Shown: positions 7,917 through 16,476, numbered from the stretch's first letter. The stretch: 64,000 bases of DNA from Sphingomonas piscis (GCF_011300455.1 NZ_CP049869.1:2197501-2261500), one strand, 5' to 3'. Numbers and translations are program-made. Notes: generated by a model not told the origin, from the sequence alone.

Positions 7917-8699
7917 ATGATGAACCTGGAAGGTATAGCTGCGATCGTCACCGGCGCGGCGTCGGGGCTTGGGGAGGCAACAGCCAGGGAGTTGGCCCGG
8001 CGCGGGGCCAAGGTGGCTGTGTTCGATCGTGACAATGCTCGAGGGGAGTCCGTCGCGGCGGAGATCGGAGGAATTTTCTGCGAAGCCGACGTGACAAACG
8101 AGGCACAGCTCGCATCGGCCTTCGAGAGGGCCCGTGCGGCCCATGGGCAAGAGAGGGTGCTGGTTACGTGCGCAGGGATCGTCAACGCGTCAAAGACGGT
8201 CGGCCGCGACAAGCAAAGCGGCGGCATCAAGATGTTTCCTCTTGAGCAATTCGAGAGGGCGATTGCAATCAACCTGACAGGAAGCTTCCGATGCATCGTG
8301 CACGCGGCCTCCGGCATGATGGATCTTGCACCTCTCGAGGATGGTGAGCGGGGCTGCATTATCACCACGGCATCGGTCGCAGCCGAGGACGGGCAGATCG
8401 GGCAAGCCGCCTATTCTGCCTCCAAAGGCGGCGTACTGGCGATGACCCTGCCGATCGCCCGCGATCTGATGAACGAGGGTATCCGGGTGAACACGATACT
8501 TCCGGGCGTGTTCAAGACGCCGATGGTGGCGGGAATGCCCGAGCAGGTTCAGGATGCGCTTGGCGCACAGGTGCCGTTCCCCAAGCGGCTCGGCAAACCC
8601 GAAGAATATGCGGCGCTCGCCTGTTTCTTGATCGAGGCCACCTACATGAATGCCGCATCGGTCCGGCTGGACGGCGGTATTCGGATGGCGCCTCGTTGA
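7917..8699 (+). CDS. Short-chain dehydrogenase, 3-hydroxyacyl-CoA dehydrogenase type II-like
   Basis: 260 residues starting at either of two adjacent ATG codons after a GGAAG ribosome site; a longer in-frame start at 7818 adds unlikely sequence. The Rossmann motif is TGAASGLGEATARE near residues 11-24. The catalytic Ser is in TTASVAAEDG and the Tyr-Lys pair is in AYSASKGG. The length and the PFPKRLGKPEEYA segment fit HSD17B10-like 3-hydroxyacyl-CoA dehydrogenases, which act in fatty or amino acid breakdown with NAD. Substrate specificity is inferred. Its stop codon overlaps the TTG start of cysQ. Confidence 0.82.
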   Translation: MMNLEGIAAIVTGAASGLGEATARELARRGAKVAVFDRDNARGESVAAEIGGIFCEADVTNEAQLASAFERARAAHGQERVLVTCAGIVNASKTVGRDKQSGGIKMFPLEQFERAIAINLTGSFRCIVHAASGMMDLAPLEDGERGCIITTASVAAEDGQIGQAAYSASKGGVLAMTLPIARDLMNEGIRVNTILPGVFKTPMVAGMPEQVQDALGAQVPFPKRLGKPEEYAALACFLIEATYMNAASVRLDGGIRMAPR

Positions 8700-9526
8700 A
8701 ACATGATTTGACGCGGCTGATCGAGCCGCTCACGATCGCGGCGCAGGATGCAGGAGAGGCAATCCTCCAAGTCGTCGCGCGCGGCTTCGAGGTTGAAACC
8801 AAAAGGGACGCGAGCCCCGTCACCGAAGCAGATCGGGCTGCGGAAGCCATCATCCTGAAGGCACTGTCGGTCGCGGCACCGGACATTCCTATCATCGCGG
8901 AGGAAGAGGTCGCTGCGGGCCGTATCCCTGCGCACGGGTCGGACTATTTTCTCGTCGATCCACTGGATGGTACCCGCGAATTCGCGCATGGCGGCGATGA
9001 TTATACCGTCAACATTGGGCTGATCCTCGGCGGCGTGCCGGTCCTAGGGGTGGTGTACGCCCCCGCTACTCGGCGCCTTCACCGTGGCGTGGTTGGTGAA
9101 GGAGCAGAACTATTCGAAGCGGACAGATGGTCCGAGATCAGGGTCCGAGACAGGGCTAACGAGGTGGTCGCGGTTGCATCCAAGTCTCACCTTAACCAAG
9201 CCACGGTGGACTATCTGGCGGACGCTGTTGGCGAGTGCGAGCATGTCTCGGTCGGCTCGTCTCTAAAATTCTGCATCGTCGCCGAGGGCACCGCGGACAT
9301 CTATCCGCGCCTCTCGCCAACCAGCGAGTGGGATACGGCTGCCGGGCATGCCGTACTGGTTGCAGCCGGTGGGCGGGTCGACGGTCCTGACGGCACGCCG
9401 CTTCGGTACGGGAAAACGGCCTTTCTCAATCGTGGCTTTGTCGCGACAGGCGGGTGGCAAGCGCCGCGGATCGCGCCCTTCCTTGAGCCCTTCGCCGGCG
9501 GTGGCGATCTGCCTCAGGGCGTCTAG
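8696..9526 (+). CDS. cysQ: 3'(2'),5'-bisphosphate nucleotidase CysQ, inositol monophosphatase family
   Basis: 276 residues from a TTG codon that overlaps the preceding stop (TTGA). Metal-binding motifs of the superfamily are present: the Glu of PIIAEEE, DPLDGTREF, and the second metal site SEWDTAAGHAVL. The combination with GSSLKFCIVAEGTADIYPR is typical of CysQ rather than plain inositol phosphatases. CysQ removes the 3' phosphate from PAP/PAPS and so controls sulfate assimilation and sulfotransferase inhibition. Coupling to the upstream SDR may be only positional. It converges with the next gene by 4 bases. Confidence 0.85.
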   Translation: MKHDLTRLIEPLTIAAQDAGEAILQVVARGFEVETKRDASPVTEADRAAEAIILKALSVAAPDIPIIAEEEVAAGRIPAHGSDYFLVDPLDGTREFAHGGDDYTVNIGLILGGVPVLGVVYAPATRRLHRGVVGEGAELFEADRWSEIRVRDRANEVVAVASKSHLNQATVDYLADAVGECEHVSVGSSLKFCIVAEGTADIYPRLSPTSEWDTAAGHAVLVAAGGRVDGPDGTPLRYGKTAFLNRGFVATGGWQAPRIAPFLEPFAGGGDLPQGV

Positions 9527-9930
9527 TCGGACGAGTAATTCCCCAGACCGATCCGTTTTGAACCAATCTGCTGTACCGGTGCCCGCCACCCACCGAGTTG
9601 AAGGCTTCTGATCTCCTGCCGTGCCGCCGTTATCGCCGGGAGAAGAGCAGCGGCCTCGTCGTAGGCGTGGCTAGTGTAAAGCAGCTTGCGGGCGGTTGCT
9701 TCCGCCTCATCCATGGCGATCGCAAGCTCGGCAAGCCAGCGCGCCCGATGAAATCCTGATGATAGCCGCCCCAAGTCCATGATCTTACCTCCACCCGGTC
9801 GTGTCTTGAAGGGCTCACCATTGTGGAAGACTTCCTCCTGCATCCGTTTCGGAGCCAAAGCCGTCTGACTTTTCTCCGATTTGCGCGTAATCCCTTCATT
9901 GCTCGGTTGAATTGTCGGAGGTTGCGACAT
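9523..9930 (-). CDS. Conserved-looking hypothetical protein with helical C-terminal half
   Basis: 135 residues from the second in-frame ATG (MSQPPTIQ); the first, six bases upstream, is equally possible. The first 55 residues are polar and probably disordered. The rest is Ala/Leu/Glu-rich helix (WLAELAIAMDEAEATARKLL, then ALLPAITAARQEI). There is no signal peptide. I do not recognise a family. Its start overlaps the start of the divergent regulator gene, so the two share whatever control region exists. Third positions are GC-rich, as in its neighbours. Confidence 0.55.
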   Translation of the reverse strand: MSQPPTIQPSNEGITRKSEKSQTALAPKRMQEEVFHNGEPFKTRPGGGKIMDLGRLSSGFHRARWLAELAIAMDEAEATARKLLYTSHAYDEAAALLPAITAARQEIRSLQLGGWRAPVQQIGSKRIGLGNYSSD

Positions 9931-10849
9931 GAACATGCCGTGCGGCGTCAGTTATACATCCAATTCGAGCCTTGCAGCCGCACCGGTCTTGGTCACGGCT
10001 GACACTGACGAAGCCCTGCAACGCGGTCGCGAAACCGTGGAGCAATCCGGATATCGCATGGCCGCGGCGGTGTCGCTCTCCGAGGCATCTGAACGGCTCG
10101 AACGACAGGGAGCCGCCTCGGCCATTTGGATTGAGATTGGCGACGGCGGGGATGAAGTCGACGTTGCGATTGCGTTAGCGCAGCACGTCAGCCGTGAGGG
10201 ACGATGTTCGGCTATCTTGTCGGTCCCGATGCACCAGCTGGACCAGGTTTCCAGCCTGTTCGATGATGCAAACGTTGAAATTGTGGTTGACGGCAATGCA
10301 CACGAGCGAGCTTCGGCGCTCGCCCTTGCAGTCGCCAGTCGCGAGCTACCCAAGCGGCTTCACGATGCCGCTGCAGATCGCAATGCGGAACGTCTTCGCC
10401 AGTTAAGCGACGAAGTCAGCCGCATCGCTTCGACCCTTGCGCGTCTTTCAACCGGCCCGCAGCCGGCGCCTATGCTGCAGGCACCCCCGACGAGCCCCGA
10501 CGTCCCCGATATCTCGGTGGACACCGTCCGAACCGTGATCCGGGCTCGGCGGCTTCGCAGCCGCTTTTTCCCGGAAGAATTGTTCGCCGATCCCGCCTGG
10601 GACATGCTTCTGGATCTGCTACAGGCGGAGATCGCGCAGCTGCGGGTACCCGTATCGAGCCTGTGCATTGCGGCAGCGGTTCCCGCCACGACTGCGCTTC
10701 GTTGGCTAAAGACAATGACGGATCAAGGTTTGTTTGTTCGGCGAGCCGATCCGCACGACGGCCGCCGCGTATTCGTGGAGTTGGCTCCGGCAGCCAGCCA
10801 GTCGCTGCGGCGCTATTTCGCCGAGGTCGGGCAAGCCGCGACCATCTAA
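9929..10849 (+). CDS. MarR-type winged-helix regulator with a receiver-like N-terminal domain
   Basis: 306 residues. Residues 15-130 alternate beta and helix like a response-regulator receiver (APVLVTADTDEAL, then AASAIWIEI), but the usual phospho-acceptor Asp cluster is not clear, so it may be a pseudo-receiver. A helical linker with a Pro-rich stretch leads to a winged helix at about residues 205-300 (FFPEELFADPAWDMLLDLL, then SSLCIAAAVPATTALRWLKTM and DGRRVFVELAP), as in MarR-like regulators of sphingomonads. It probably binds DNA as a dimer. Target genes are unknown. The divergent gene at 9523-9930 overlaps its start. Confidence 0.7.
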   Translation: MNMPCGVSYTSNSSLAAAPVLVTADTDEALQRGRETVEQSGYRMAAAVSLSEASERLERQGAASAIWIEIGDGGDEVDVAIALAQHVSREGRCSAILSVPMHQLDQVSSLFDDANVEIVVDGNAHERASALALAVASRELPKRLHDAAADRNAERLRQLSDEVSRIASTLARLSTGPQPAPMLQAPPTSPDVPDISVDTVRTVIRARRLRSRFFPEELFADPAWDMLLDLLQAEIAQLRVPVSSLCIAAAVPATTALRWLKTMTDQGLFVRRADPHDGRRVFVELAPAASQSLRRYFAEVGQAATI

Positions 10850-10904
10850 GCGCACTTGCGGCAGCGTGCCCGAAGTGGCAACGGGCAGCGCTTGCCGCGC
10901 AAGC

Positions 10905-10980
10905 GGGCGCTTAGCTCAGTTGGTAGAGCATCTCGTTTACACCGAGAGGGTCGGCGGTTCGAGCCCGTCAGCGCCCACCA
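10905..10980 (+). tRNA. tRNA-Val (anticodon TAC)
   Basis: 76 bases that fold as a full cloverleaf. Acceptor GGGCGCT pairs with AGCGCCC, the D-arm contains AGCTCAGTTGGTAGAGC, and the anticodon stem TCTCG/CGAGA closes the loop TTTACAC, giving anticodon TAC. The T-arm contains GGTTCGAGCC. The terminal CCA is encoded. An accessory block begins just downstream, but I found no duplicated tRNA 3' end that would mark an integration site. Confidence 0.95.
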
Positions 10981-11011
10981 GCCCACCCTTCCGGGCCTCC
11001 GAAGCGCAGTC

Positions 11012-11587
11012 CTAAAGGCTTCGGACCAGCTTCATCGCCATCGCGATCCAGGGCGGATCGGTCACCACTGCCTGGCGCGACCCCGCGCCTGGTGGGAGAA
11101 GATGCAGTTTGCCGCCGCCTGTGGAGGCGTCGCGACCGATCAAGCGGCCGAAGATGAAGCGACCGGCGGGGCGGGGAACGAGAACGTCCCGGTTCAGTGC
11201 CTTGGCGAATGAATCAGGCTGCAGCGTCTCGCACCAGATTTCATCGCCGGCACGATACTCGCCGACACTTGCCGAAACTTTGACCGCGACTGCACCCGCA
11301 TCTACTTTGGGCGCTACAACGACCGCTGCCCGCTTGGGCGCGGTCGCGCCAGAGGGGCTCAAGAGGGCCGCAACGGACATCCTGAACGCTTCACCGCCGT
11401 CCACCAGGTCCGCCGCCTCGACGTTAAGGGCGGCAGCGATGCGGTTAAGCCACCCAACGGAAACCGTCCGTGTCCCGGTCTCCAGCCTTCCTACCGTTTG
11501 AGGGGTAGTGGGCGGGCTGCAGGCCTTGGCTACATCGTCGAGAGTCATCCCTCGAGCGCGTCTGACTTCCCGAATTCGAGTGATCAT
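11012..11587 (-). CDS. XRE-family regulator with S24/LexA-like C-terminal domain
   Basis: 191 residues from the ATG beginning MITRIREVR. Residues 3-60 form a Cro/CI-type helix-turn-helix (RRARGMTLDDVAKAC, then QTVGRLETGTRTVS). Residues 95-180 have the beta-rich layout of the S24 domain of phage repressors (VGEYRAGDEIWCE, DVLVPRPAGRFIFGRLIGRD), but no clear Ala-Gly cleavage site or Ser-Lys pair is visible, so self-cleavage is doubtful. It is probably a repressor from a phage or integrated element, given the tRNA on one side and the transposase on the other. Confidence 0.7.
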   Translation of the reverse strand: MITRIREVRRARGMTLDDVAKACSPPTTPQTVGRLETGTRTVSVGWLNRIAAALNVEAADLVDGGEAFRMSVAALLSPSGATAPKRAAVVVAPKVDAGAVAVKVSASVGEYRAGDEIWCETLQPDSFAKALNRDVLVPRPAGRFIFGRLIGRDASTGGGKLHLLPPGAGSRQAVVTDPPWIAMAMKLVRSL

Positions 11588-11620
11588 GCAGTCACGCCTT
11601 TGAACCAAGTTGGTTTTACA

Positions 11621-11710
11621 CCTGTCCTACAGAAATGCCGATGTGGCAAGTCCAGGGCAATTATATACTTTACTTAGCAGCCTGTTTCCTGCATAACCAC
11701 AGGACAGGAA
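11621..11710. other. Separated inverted repeat between regulator and transposase
   Basis: CCTGTCCT near 11621 and its exact complement AGGACAGG near 11701 flank about 70 bases that lie between the divergent regulator and transposase genes. It could be a pair of operator half-sites, part of an insertion sequence end, or chance. No matching copy was found downstream of the transposase. Confidence 0.3.
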
Positions 11711-11721
11711 AGCGACGAACC

Positions 11722-12639
11722 ATGAACGTGAACATCACCAACCCCATCTTTCACGACGAAGCCAAGGCAACGGCCCATATTGAGGCTTCGCGCTGGCCCG
11801 ATGGTGAGCCGGTGTGCCCGTTGTGCGAAAGCACCGGCGTAACCAAGATGGGCGGTAAGACCCAGGCTGGCATGTTCCTTTGCAACGTGTGCCGCCGCAA
11901 GTTCACCGTGCGTACCGGAACGGTGATGGAGCGCTCGCACGTCCCGCTTCACAAGTGGCTTCTTGCTACGCACCTCATGGCCGCTTCCAAGAAGGGCATG
12001 AGCGCTAAGCAGATGGAGCGTATGCTTGGCGTCACCTACAAGACGGCGTGGTTCCTCTGCCACCGCATCCGTGAAGCCATGGATGAGGCCAACAACCCGC
12101 ACGATCCGCTTGGCGGCCCCGGCAAGGTTGTCGAGAGCGACGAAGCCTTTGTCGGCGGGTTCAAGAACAACCGCCTGTCAGGCAAAACCGCTCCCAAGAA
12201 GAAGGTCGTTACCCTCGTTGAGCGCGACGGTCGCGCCCGTTCCTTCCATGTTACCAACGTGAACCACACGAACGTGCGTTCGGTCCTAGTGACCAGCGTT
12301 CACCGCTCGTCGGTTCTCATGTCCGATGATGCGCGTTTCTATCACAACATCGGCCTAGAGTTCGCTGGCCACCACACCACCATCCACAGCAACCGTGAGT
12401 TTGCCCGTCCCGGTGGCATTCACAGCAACACTGCCGAGAACTTCTTCTCCATCTTCAAGCGCGGCGTTGTCGGCACCTACCACCACATGAGTGAGACGCA
12501 CTTGCACCGCTACCTTGCGGAGTTCGACATGCGCTATTCGACTAAGAACACCACTGACACGGAGCGCGCTGCCGCTATCCTCAAGGGTATGGAAAACCGT
12601 CGCCTGACGTATCGGCGGATTGGTCAACTCGCAGCCTAA
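11722..12639 (+). mobile_element. IS1595-type transposase (ISXO2-like)
   Basis: 305 residues from the ATG beginning MNVNITN. An N-terminal zinc ribbon is present (CPLCEST near residue 32 and CNVCRRKF near residue 54), followed by a helical DNA-binding region. The ISXO2-like DDE nuclease domain holds VESDEAFVGG near residue 140, MSDDARFY, and HSNTAENFFSIFKRGVVG, the typical end of this domain. Such enzymes cut and paste DNA, and IS1595-type elements often carry passenger genes. The small unknown genes downstream may be passengers. I could not identify terminal inverted repeats or target duplications, so element borders are unknown. Confidence 0.9.
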
Positions 12640-12694
12640 GTATCACGTTGTGAAGGTTCGCATTGGCGAGCCTCGCCAGCGCTGGACTCGCTAG

Positions 12695-13078
12695 TTACTG
12701 CACGAGGCCTTGCAGCTTTTGCCCAAAGGTAATGGCGGCGGTCAGCGCCGCAATGATTGTCCCCGCTGTAGTGTAGAGCTTCGTGTTGCTGGGCATGTGA
12801 GAGACGCGCTCGGTTAGGGTGGCCAATAGTTGCTCAACCTTGCCTAAACGATCATCGACGCGCTCCAGACGCCGTTCTAGCGAGCCTAGCCTAGTCTCTA
12901 CACTGGATTGCCAAGGATCCATTCCACCTCCACCCCCAGGAGATGGGGGCACAATCTGCTTACCGCCACCCCCAGCCAAAACACCAGGACTATTGGTGGA
13001 ATCGGCGGGGCTTGGAAGAAGCTCGGGGCGCTGCCCTAAACCTAGTTTCTTAAGTAACTCGGCAGAGTCACCCTGCAT
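12695..13078 (-). CDS. Hypothetical protein with coiled coil and C-terminal membrane segment
   Basis: 127 residues. A Pro/Gly-rich region (about residues 25-52) precedes a heptad-patterned helix (ETRLGSLERRLERVDDRLG, then VEQLLATLTERV), and the last 25 residues form a hydrophobic segment (TAGTIIAALTAAITF). Tail-anchored coiled-coil proteins of this shape are common in phages and mobile elements. No function can be assigned. It follows the next gene upstream on the same strand with an 11-base overlap, so the two are probably co-transcribed. Confidence 0.6.
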   Translation of the reverse strand: MQGDSAELLKKLGLGQRPELLPSPADSTNSPGVLAGGGGKQIVPPSPGGGGGMDPWQSSVETRLGSLERRLERVDDRLGKVEQLLATLTERVSHMPSNTKLYTTAGTIIAALTAAITFGQKLQGLVQ

Positions 13079-13331
13079 TTTGAGCCTGCCTCGGCAGATT
13101 TTGAAGGTATTCGATCAAAAACGGCAAGGCGGCATCGCTTATGTTAAGGTTGATCACGGGCTTTGCAGTGGCGTTCGTTGCACCGGGAACGGTGTTGAAG
13201 ACGAATTCACCCAGGATAATTCGGTGCACACCTCCGAGAGTGGATGAGCCAAGAACCCCGTCCACGAAAATCGTTGGTACGGGATGCCATTCTCCCGCTG
13301 AAGGGTCCGGCGTATTCGAATCATCCGTCAT
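13068..13331 (-). CDS. Small hypothetical protein, beta-rich
   Basis: 87 residues. The middle contains FVDGVLGSSTLGGVHRIILGEF and the end contains PVINLNISDAALPFLIEYLQ, a layout similar to small proteins with an N-terminal beta sheet and one C-terminal helix that describe a response to a partner molecule. I do not recognise the family with confidence. The gene overlaps the downstream coiled-coil gene and both lie in the accessory block beside the transposase. Confidence 0.55.
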   Translation of the reverse strand: MTDDSNTPDPSAGEWHPVPTIFVDGVLGSSTLGGVHRIILGEFVFNTVPGATNATAKPVINLNISDAALPFLIEYLQNLPRQAQNAG

Positions 13332-13502
13332 GCAGCAGCTCCCCTTTTACGGGCTGCATATCAGTTCTTTTTGCTTGGGCCATCCTTGGCATATGCTGGC
13401 TTGTGCGGCTTGTGAGGCGTTGACAGCATCCGCTTTAGCGCCCGATCGGCGCGTGCCGCCGTCTCCTCTTCGGAGTAGGTTTCTTCTTTATCGGACGTTA
13501 CC

Positions 13503-14054
13503 ATGAATGACCGCCTCGCATTGATGATTGGCCGTGCGATCCTGGAATACGGTGAATTAGACCAGCTAATCTACACATACATTTCGCACTTCTTCGGCGC
13601 CTTACAGCTACGCGACCTCCGCAATAATCCAGAACCAGGCGAGTTGCGGGATCGAACACCAGCAGCGACTTATGCTTACCGGCTAAAGCAGCTCAGAAAG
13701 CTTCTGGTCGAAGCCAGCAACAACAACACCAGAGTGCTCTCCCAATTCGACCGCATACTAACAGCATTGAAAGAGCCTGTCAGGATGCGCGCACACCTTG
13801 CGCACGCGCAACTAAGCGTAGGTTTTGACGATGATATTGTGCGCGTTCACGACTGGGCGGAAGTCCACAAGTTGATCGAGGGACAACGAAAACTTTTAGA
13901 AGAGCGCGCCGACCAGAGGAGACACGAGGAACTTTGGAAGCGCCACCACATGATTCAATACACTTCGGAGCAGATTGCTCAGCTACAACCCACCCTCAGG
14001 CATCTTCGGAGGGAATTGAACTCCTTGCTATCAGATGCTCTTCGCGCAGCTTAG
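13503..14054 (+). CDS. Hypothetical helical protein
   Basis: 183 residues, almost entirely alpha-helical. The start (LMIGRAILEYGELDQLIYTYI) resembles proteins that begin with a helix-rich HEPN-like fold, but the RX4-6H active site motif is not evident. The C-terminal third is strongly charged and probably coiled coil. No signal peptide. Its codon use is less GC-rich than the core genes nearby. The 3' end overlaps the convergent small gene by 59 bases. Confidence 0.6.
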   Translation: MNDRLALMIGRAILEYGELDQLIYTYISHFFGALQLRDLRNNPEPGELRDRTPAATYAYRLKQLRKLLVEASNNNTRVLSQFDRILTALKEPVRMRAHLAHAQLSVGFDDDIVRVHDWAEVHKLIEGQRKLLEERADQRRHEELWKRHHMIQYTSEQIAQLQPTLRHLRRELNSLLSDALRAA

Positions 14055-14208
14055 TAGCAATGAACGTCGCCAGGTCTGAAACCATGAACAGAGCGTCAAA
14101 TTCAGGCTCGCCTAAGACCTCCTCGCGCTCCCAAGCGGCAAGGTAGGGGAGGATTACCTCGGCAACCCTCTTGGTTATCTCCGCCGATTCTTGCTCACTC
14201 AAGTACAT
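13996..14208 (-). CDS. Small hypothetical helical protein
   Basis: 70 residues from the ATG beginning MYLSEQESAEI; longer readings up to 14388 run into the DUF6456 gene on the other strand and are unlikely. The product is two or three amphipathic helices with many acidic residues. It lies between two opposite-strand genes and overlaps the end of the preceding one. No family recognised. Confidence 0.45.
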   Translation of the reverse strand: MYLSEQESAEITKRVAEVILPYLAAWEREEVLGEPEFDALFMVSDLATFIATKLREEHLIARSSIPSEDA

Positions 14209-14245
14209 AAGTGCCAAGTCCAGGCCGACTCGGCGGGAGATCGGC

Positions 14246-14731
14246 ATGGTGGAAGACAGGCGTTGGTTGGAAGAGCGAAGTGTTGATGTCACCGGGCAAG
14301 CGGTTGGACGGAAAGGGGGAGCCCGATCGGTGACCGTCAATCTGCTCGAGTCGCCGCTGGCCTGGTTGTTTGCCCGGGGGCACGTCACGCAAGCCCAGTT
14401 CGATGCGGGTGAGCGCCTGCGCGGAGACTGGGAGCGTGCTCAACTTGCGCCGCGCATCACCATGGCCTGGGATACAGCGCCGGTATCGCCCGGCCGAGGC
14501 GGCGCGAGCGTGGGGCCCGATCTGACCGGAAGCCAGCTCGATGCCAAGCGGCGGTTTGAAGGTGCCATCGACGCTGCGGGACCGGGCCTCGGCGACATAT
14601 TGTGGAGAGTGGTTTGTGCCGGCGACGGCATGCGGGATGCCGAAAGCGCCCTTGGATGGCCAGCGCGGGCGGGCAAGGTTGTCCTTGGGCTCGCACTCGA
14701 CAGGGTAGCAACCTTTTACAGGATTGGCTGA
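14246..14731 (+). CDS. DUF6456 protein
   Basis: 161 residues from an ATG; an earlier in-frame start at 14171 would overlap the opposite-strand gene. The core from residue 30 reads VTVNLLESPLAWLFARG, FDAGERLRGDWERAQLAPRITM, then LDAKRRFEGAI and LGDILWRVVCAGDGM, matching the DUF6456 pattern as I remember it from sphingomonads, where it often sits near DNA-binding proteins. The role is unknown. It marks the return to core-like sequence after the accessory block. Confidence 0.75.
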   Translation: MVEDRRWLEERSVDVTGQAVGRKGGARSVTVNLLESPLAWLFARGHVTQAQFDAGERLRGDWERAQLAPRITMAWDTAPVSPGRGGASVGPDLTGSQLDAKRRFEGAIDAAGPGLGDILWRVVCAGDGMRDAESALGWPARAGKVVLGLALDRVATFYRIG

Positions 14732-14940
14732 GCCGACATTGCCGGCGCGAGCTGCCGGCCAGTCTTAAGCATATGGTGTGCGGATGAACGGTAACGGGTA
14801 TCCGCGTTTACTCTCTTCTGCGCGGGATGTTCTCGAGCGGCCTTCCTTCGACAATCTGATCGAAGGTGAGCGAAGCCTGCTGGCGAATCAGGGAGAAGTA
14901 ACGCCGCGCCTCCGTCGAGGCACGGCGTACCTCAAGCGTG
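14732..14940. other. Non-coding interval
   Basis: No convincing gene, repeat or terminator is seen here. A 75-codon frame from 14778 crosses it but has neither a ribosome site nor a recognisable product. Confidence 0.4.
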
Positions 14941-15456
14941 TTAGTCGTTCTCGCCGGATTGTTCGCTGCCGGCTTCACCCATGCCGTCATCGTTACCCTG
15001 AGTAAGGCTGTCCTGACGGGAAAGCTCAGGATTGTTTTCCTGAAGGTAATCGTCGGAGCCGGTGCCCTGCGCGCCGATAAAGCCACTACCCTCGCTGTCA
15101 GTGTCGCTGAAACCGCTGCCGCCGCCGGCATTCTCGTTCAGCGAGTCCGACGATGAGCCGCTTTGCGTCAGCGTGTCGGTGCTGCCGCTGTCGTAACCCT
15201 GGCTGAGCGTGGTGCCGGTTCCCGTCCCGCTGTCGTTCCCGCCAAGGGGCTGGCCGGAATCACCGAAGCTGCTTGCCGGTTGCTCGGAACCATCGGGTGA
15301 CACGAACGGCGACTGACCGGCCTGTTCGCGCTCACTTTGGCTTTGCTGACCCTGCTGGCCGAACTCGCTTTGTTGGCTCTGCTGACCATTCACCCGATTG
15401 TCCTGCTGTTCGGACTCAGGCTGACGATCTTGTTCGTTCCACTCATTGGACATCAT
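14941..15456 (-). CDS. Highly hydrophilic, Gln/Ser/Gly-rich disordered protein
   Basis: 171 residues from the ATG beginning MMSNEWNEQ, which has a GGAG ribosome site; a longer frame upstream has Arg-rich sequence and is rejected. The product contains almost no hydrophobic residues except Phe and Leu at spaced positions, with Gln-rich (residues 15-45) and Gly/Ser/Asp-rich (60-171) sections. It is probably intrinsically disordered and could be a stress or desiccation protectant, but this is only inference from composition. Confidence 0.6.
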   Translation of the reverse strand: MMSNEWNEQDRQPESEQQDNRVNGQQSQQSEFGQQGQQSQSEREQAGQSPFVSPDGSEQPASSFGDSGQPLGGNDSGTGTGTTLSQGYDSGSTDTLTQSGSSSDSLNENAGGGSGFSDTDSEGSGFIGAQGTGSDDYLQENNPELSRQDSLTQGNDDGMGEAGSEQSGEND

Positions 15457-15580
15457 TTTTCTCCAGGAAAACACAGTCCCCGTGCTCTTGGATTTGAAAC
15501 GGCGCCCGCGTCCCCGCCGTTCCGGTGCGGCGGCGTCGGTTGCGACGAGTGGATGGCGATGCGACGAGCGGAACGCCAAA

Positions 15581-15613
15581 AGAAAAAGCCGCCAGCCTTT
15601 CGGCTGACGGCTT
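15581..15613 (-). terminator. Terminator of the rpsF-rpsR-rplI operon
   Basis: Read on the minus strand, AAGCCG(T)CAGCC pairs with GGCTG(G)CGGCTT around a GAAA loop and continues into TTTTTCTTTT. It lies about 25 bases after the rplI stop codon. Confidence 0.9.
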
Positions 15614-15636
15614 ATTCAATAGACTTGCGAGGACGC

Positions 15637-16239
15637 TTAGGCCTGCGCTTCGCCTTCGGCCTCCGGTTCGCCCGCAGCTTCTGCGCTGGCGCCCGGCTCG
15701 GCGTTGGGGTCATAGTCCTCGGTAAAGGCAGCAGTGTCGCGTTCGAACATCTGTGCCATCACGTCGACACCCTGGGCCTGAAGATCGGCTTCTTCCGGCG
15801 AGCGGGCGACGTTGACCTTGACCTGAACGCTCACCTCCGGGTGGAGGGCGACGCGGATCTCGTGCATGCCGATCGCCTTGATCGGGCGGTCGAGCACGAC
15901 CTGGCTCTTGGTCACCTTGGCGCCATCCGCCTCCAGCGCGTCGACGATGTCGCGGGCGCTGACCGAGCCGTAGAGCTGGCCGGTGTTCGATGCCTGACGG
16001 ATCAGCTGGACCGTCTTGCCGTCGACGGTCTTGGCCGCCGCCTCGGCACCGGAACGGCGCTCGGCATTGTCGGACTCGATCTTGGCGCGGTTGGCTTCGA
16101 AGACCTTGCGGTTGGCTTCGTTGGCGCGGAGCGCCTTTTTGTTCGGCAACAGATAGTTGCGCGCAAAGCCGTTCTTCACGGTGACGACATCGCCGATGCC
16201 GCCAAGCTTCTCGACTCGTTCGAGCAGGATCACTTCCAT
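15637..16239 (-). CDS. rplI: 50S ribosomal protein bL9
   Basis: 200 residues. The N-terminal domain is canonical (MEVILLERVEKLGGIGDVV, then GFARNYLLPNKKA), followed by the long connecting helix and the C-terminal domain (TGQLYGSVSARDI, then ALHPEVSV). Bacterial L9 is usually about 150 residues; here there is an extra acidic, Ala/Glu-rich tail of about 50 residues, common in alphaproteobacteria. L9 binds domain V of 23S rRNA and spaces neighbouring ribosomes. It is the last gene of the operon and is followed by a strong terminator. Confidence 0.97.
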   Translation of the reverse strand: MEVILLERVEKLGGIGDVVTVKNGFARNYLLPNKKALRANEANRKVFEANRAKIESDNAERRSGAEAAAKTVDGKTVQLIRQASNTGQLYGSVSARDIVDALEADGAKVTKSQVVLDRPIKAIGMHEIRVALHPEVSVQVKVNVARSPEEADLQAQGVDVMAQMFERDTAAFTEDYDPNAEPGASAEAAGEPEAEGEAQA

Positions 16240-16251
16240 GTCGAACTCTCC

Positions 16252-16476
16252 TTACTTAACGACATAGGGAAGCAGGCCGAGGTGGCGCGCGCGCTTGATC
16301 GCCTTCGCCAGCTCACGCTGCTTCTTGGTGGAGACGGCGGTGATCCGCGACGGCACAATCTTGCCGCGCTCGGACACGAAGCCCTGAAGCAGGCGCACGT
16401 CCTTGTAATCGATCCGAGGAGCATCCTTGCCCGAGAACGGGCAGCTCTTGCGGCGGCGGAAAAATGCGCGGGCCAT
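16252..16476 (-). CDS. rpsR: 30S ribosomal protein bS18
   Basis: 74 residues, normal length. Begins [16 protein letters not shown] and includes the typical [19 protein letters not shown] and [21 protein letters not shown]. It binds 16S rRNA in the platform together with bS6. The start codon overlaps the rpsF stop (TAATG), so translation is coupled. Confidence 0.97.
   Translation of the reverse strand: MARAFFRRRKSCPFSGKDAPRIDYKDVRLLQGFVSERGKIVPSRITAVSTKKQRELAKAIKRARHLGLLPYVVK

Noticed and set aside
10980..14246. Duplicated tRNA-Val 3' end as an attachment site
   Set aside because: I looked for the last 20 or so bases of the tRNA downstream and saw no second copy.
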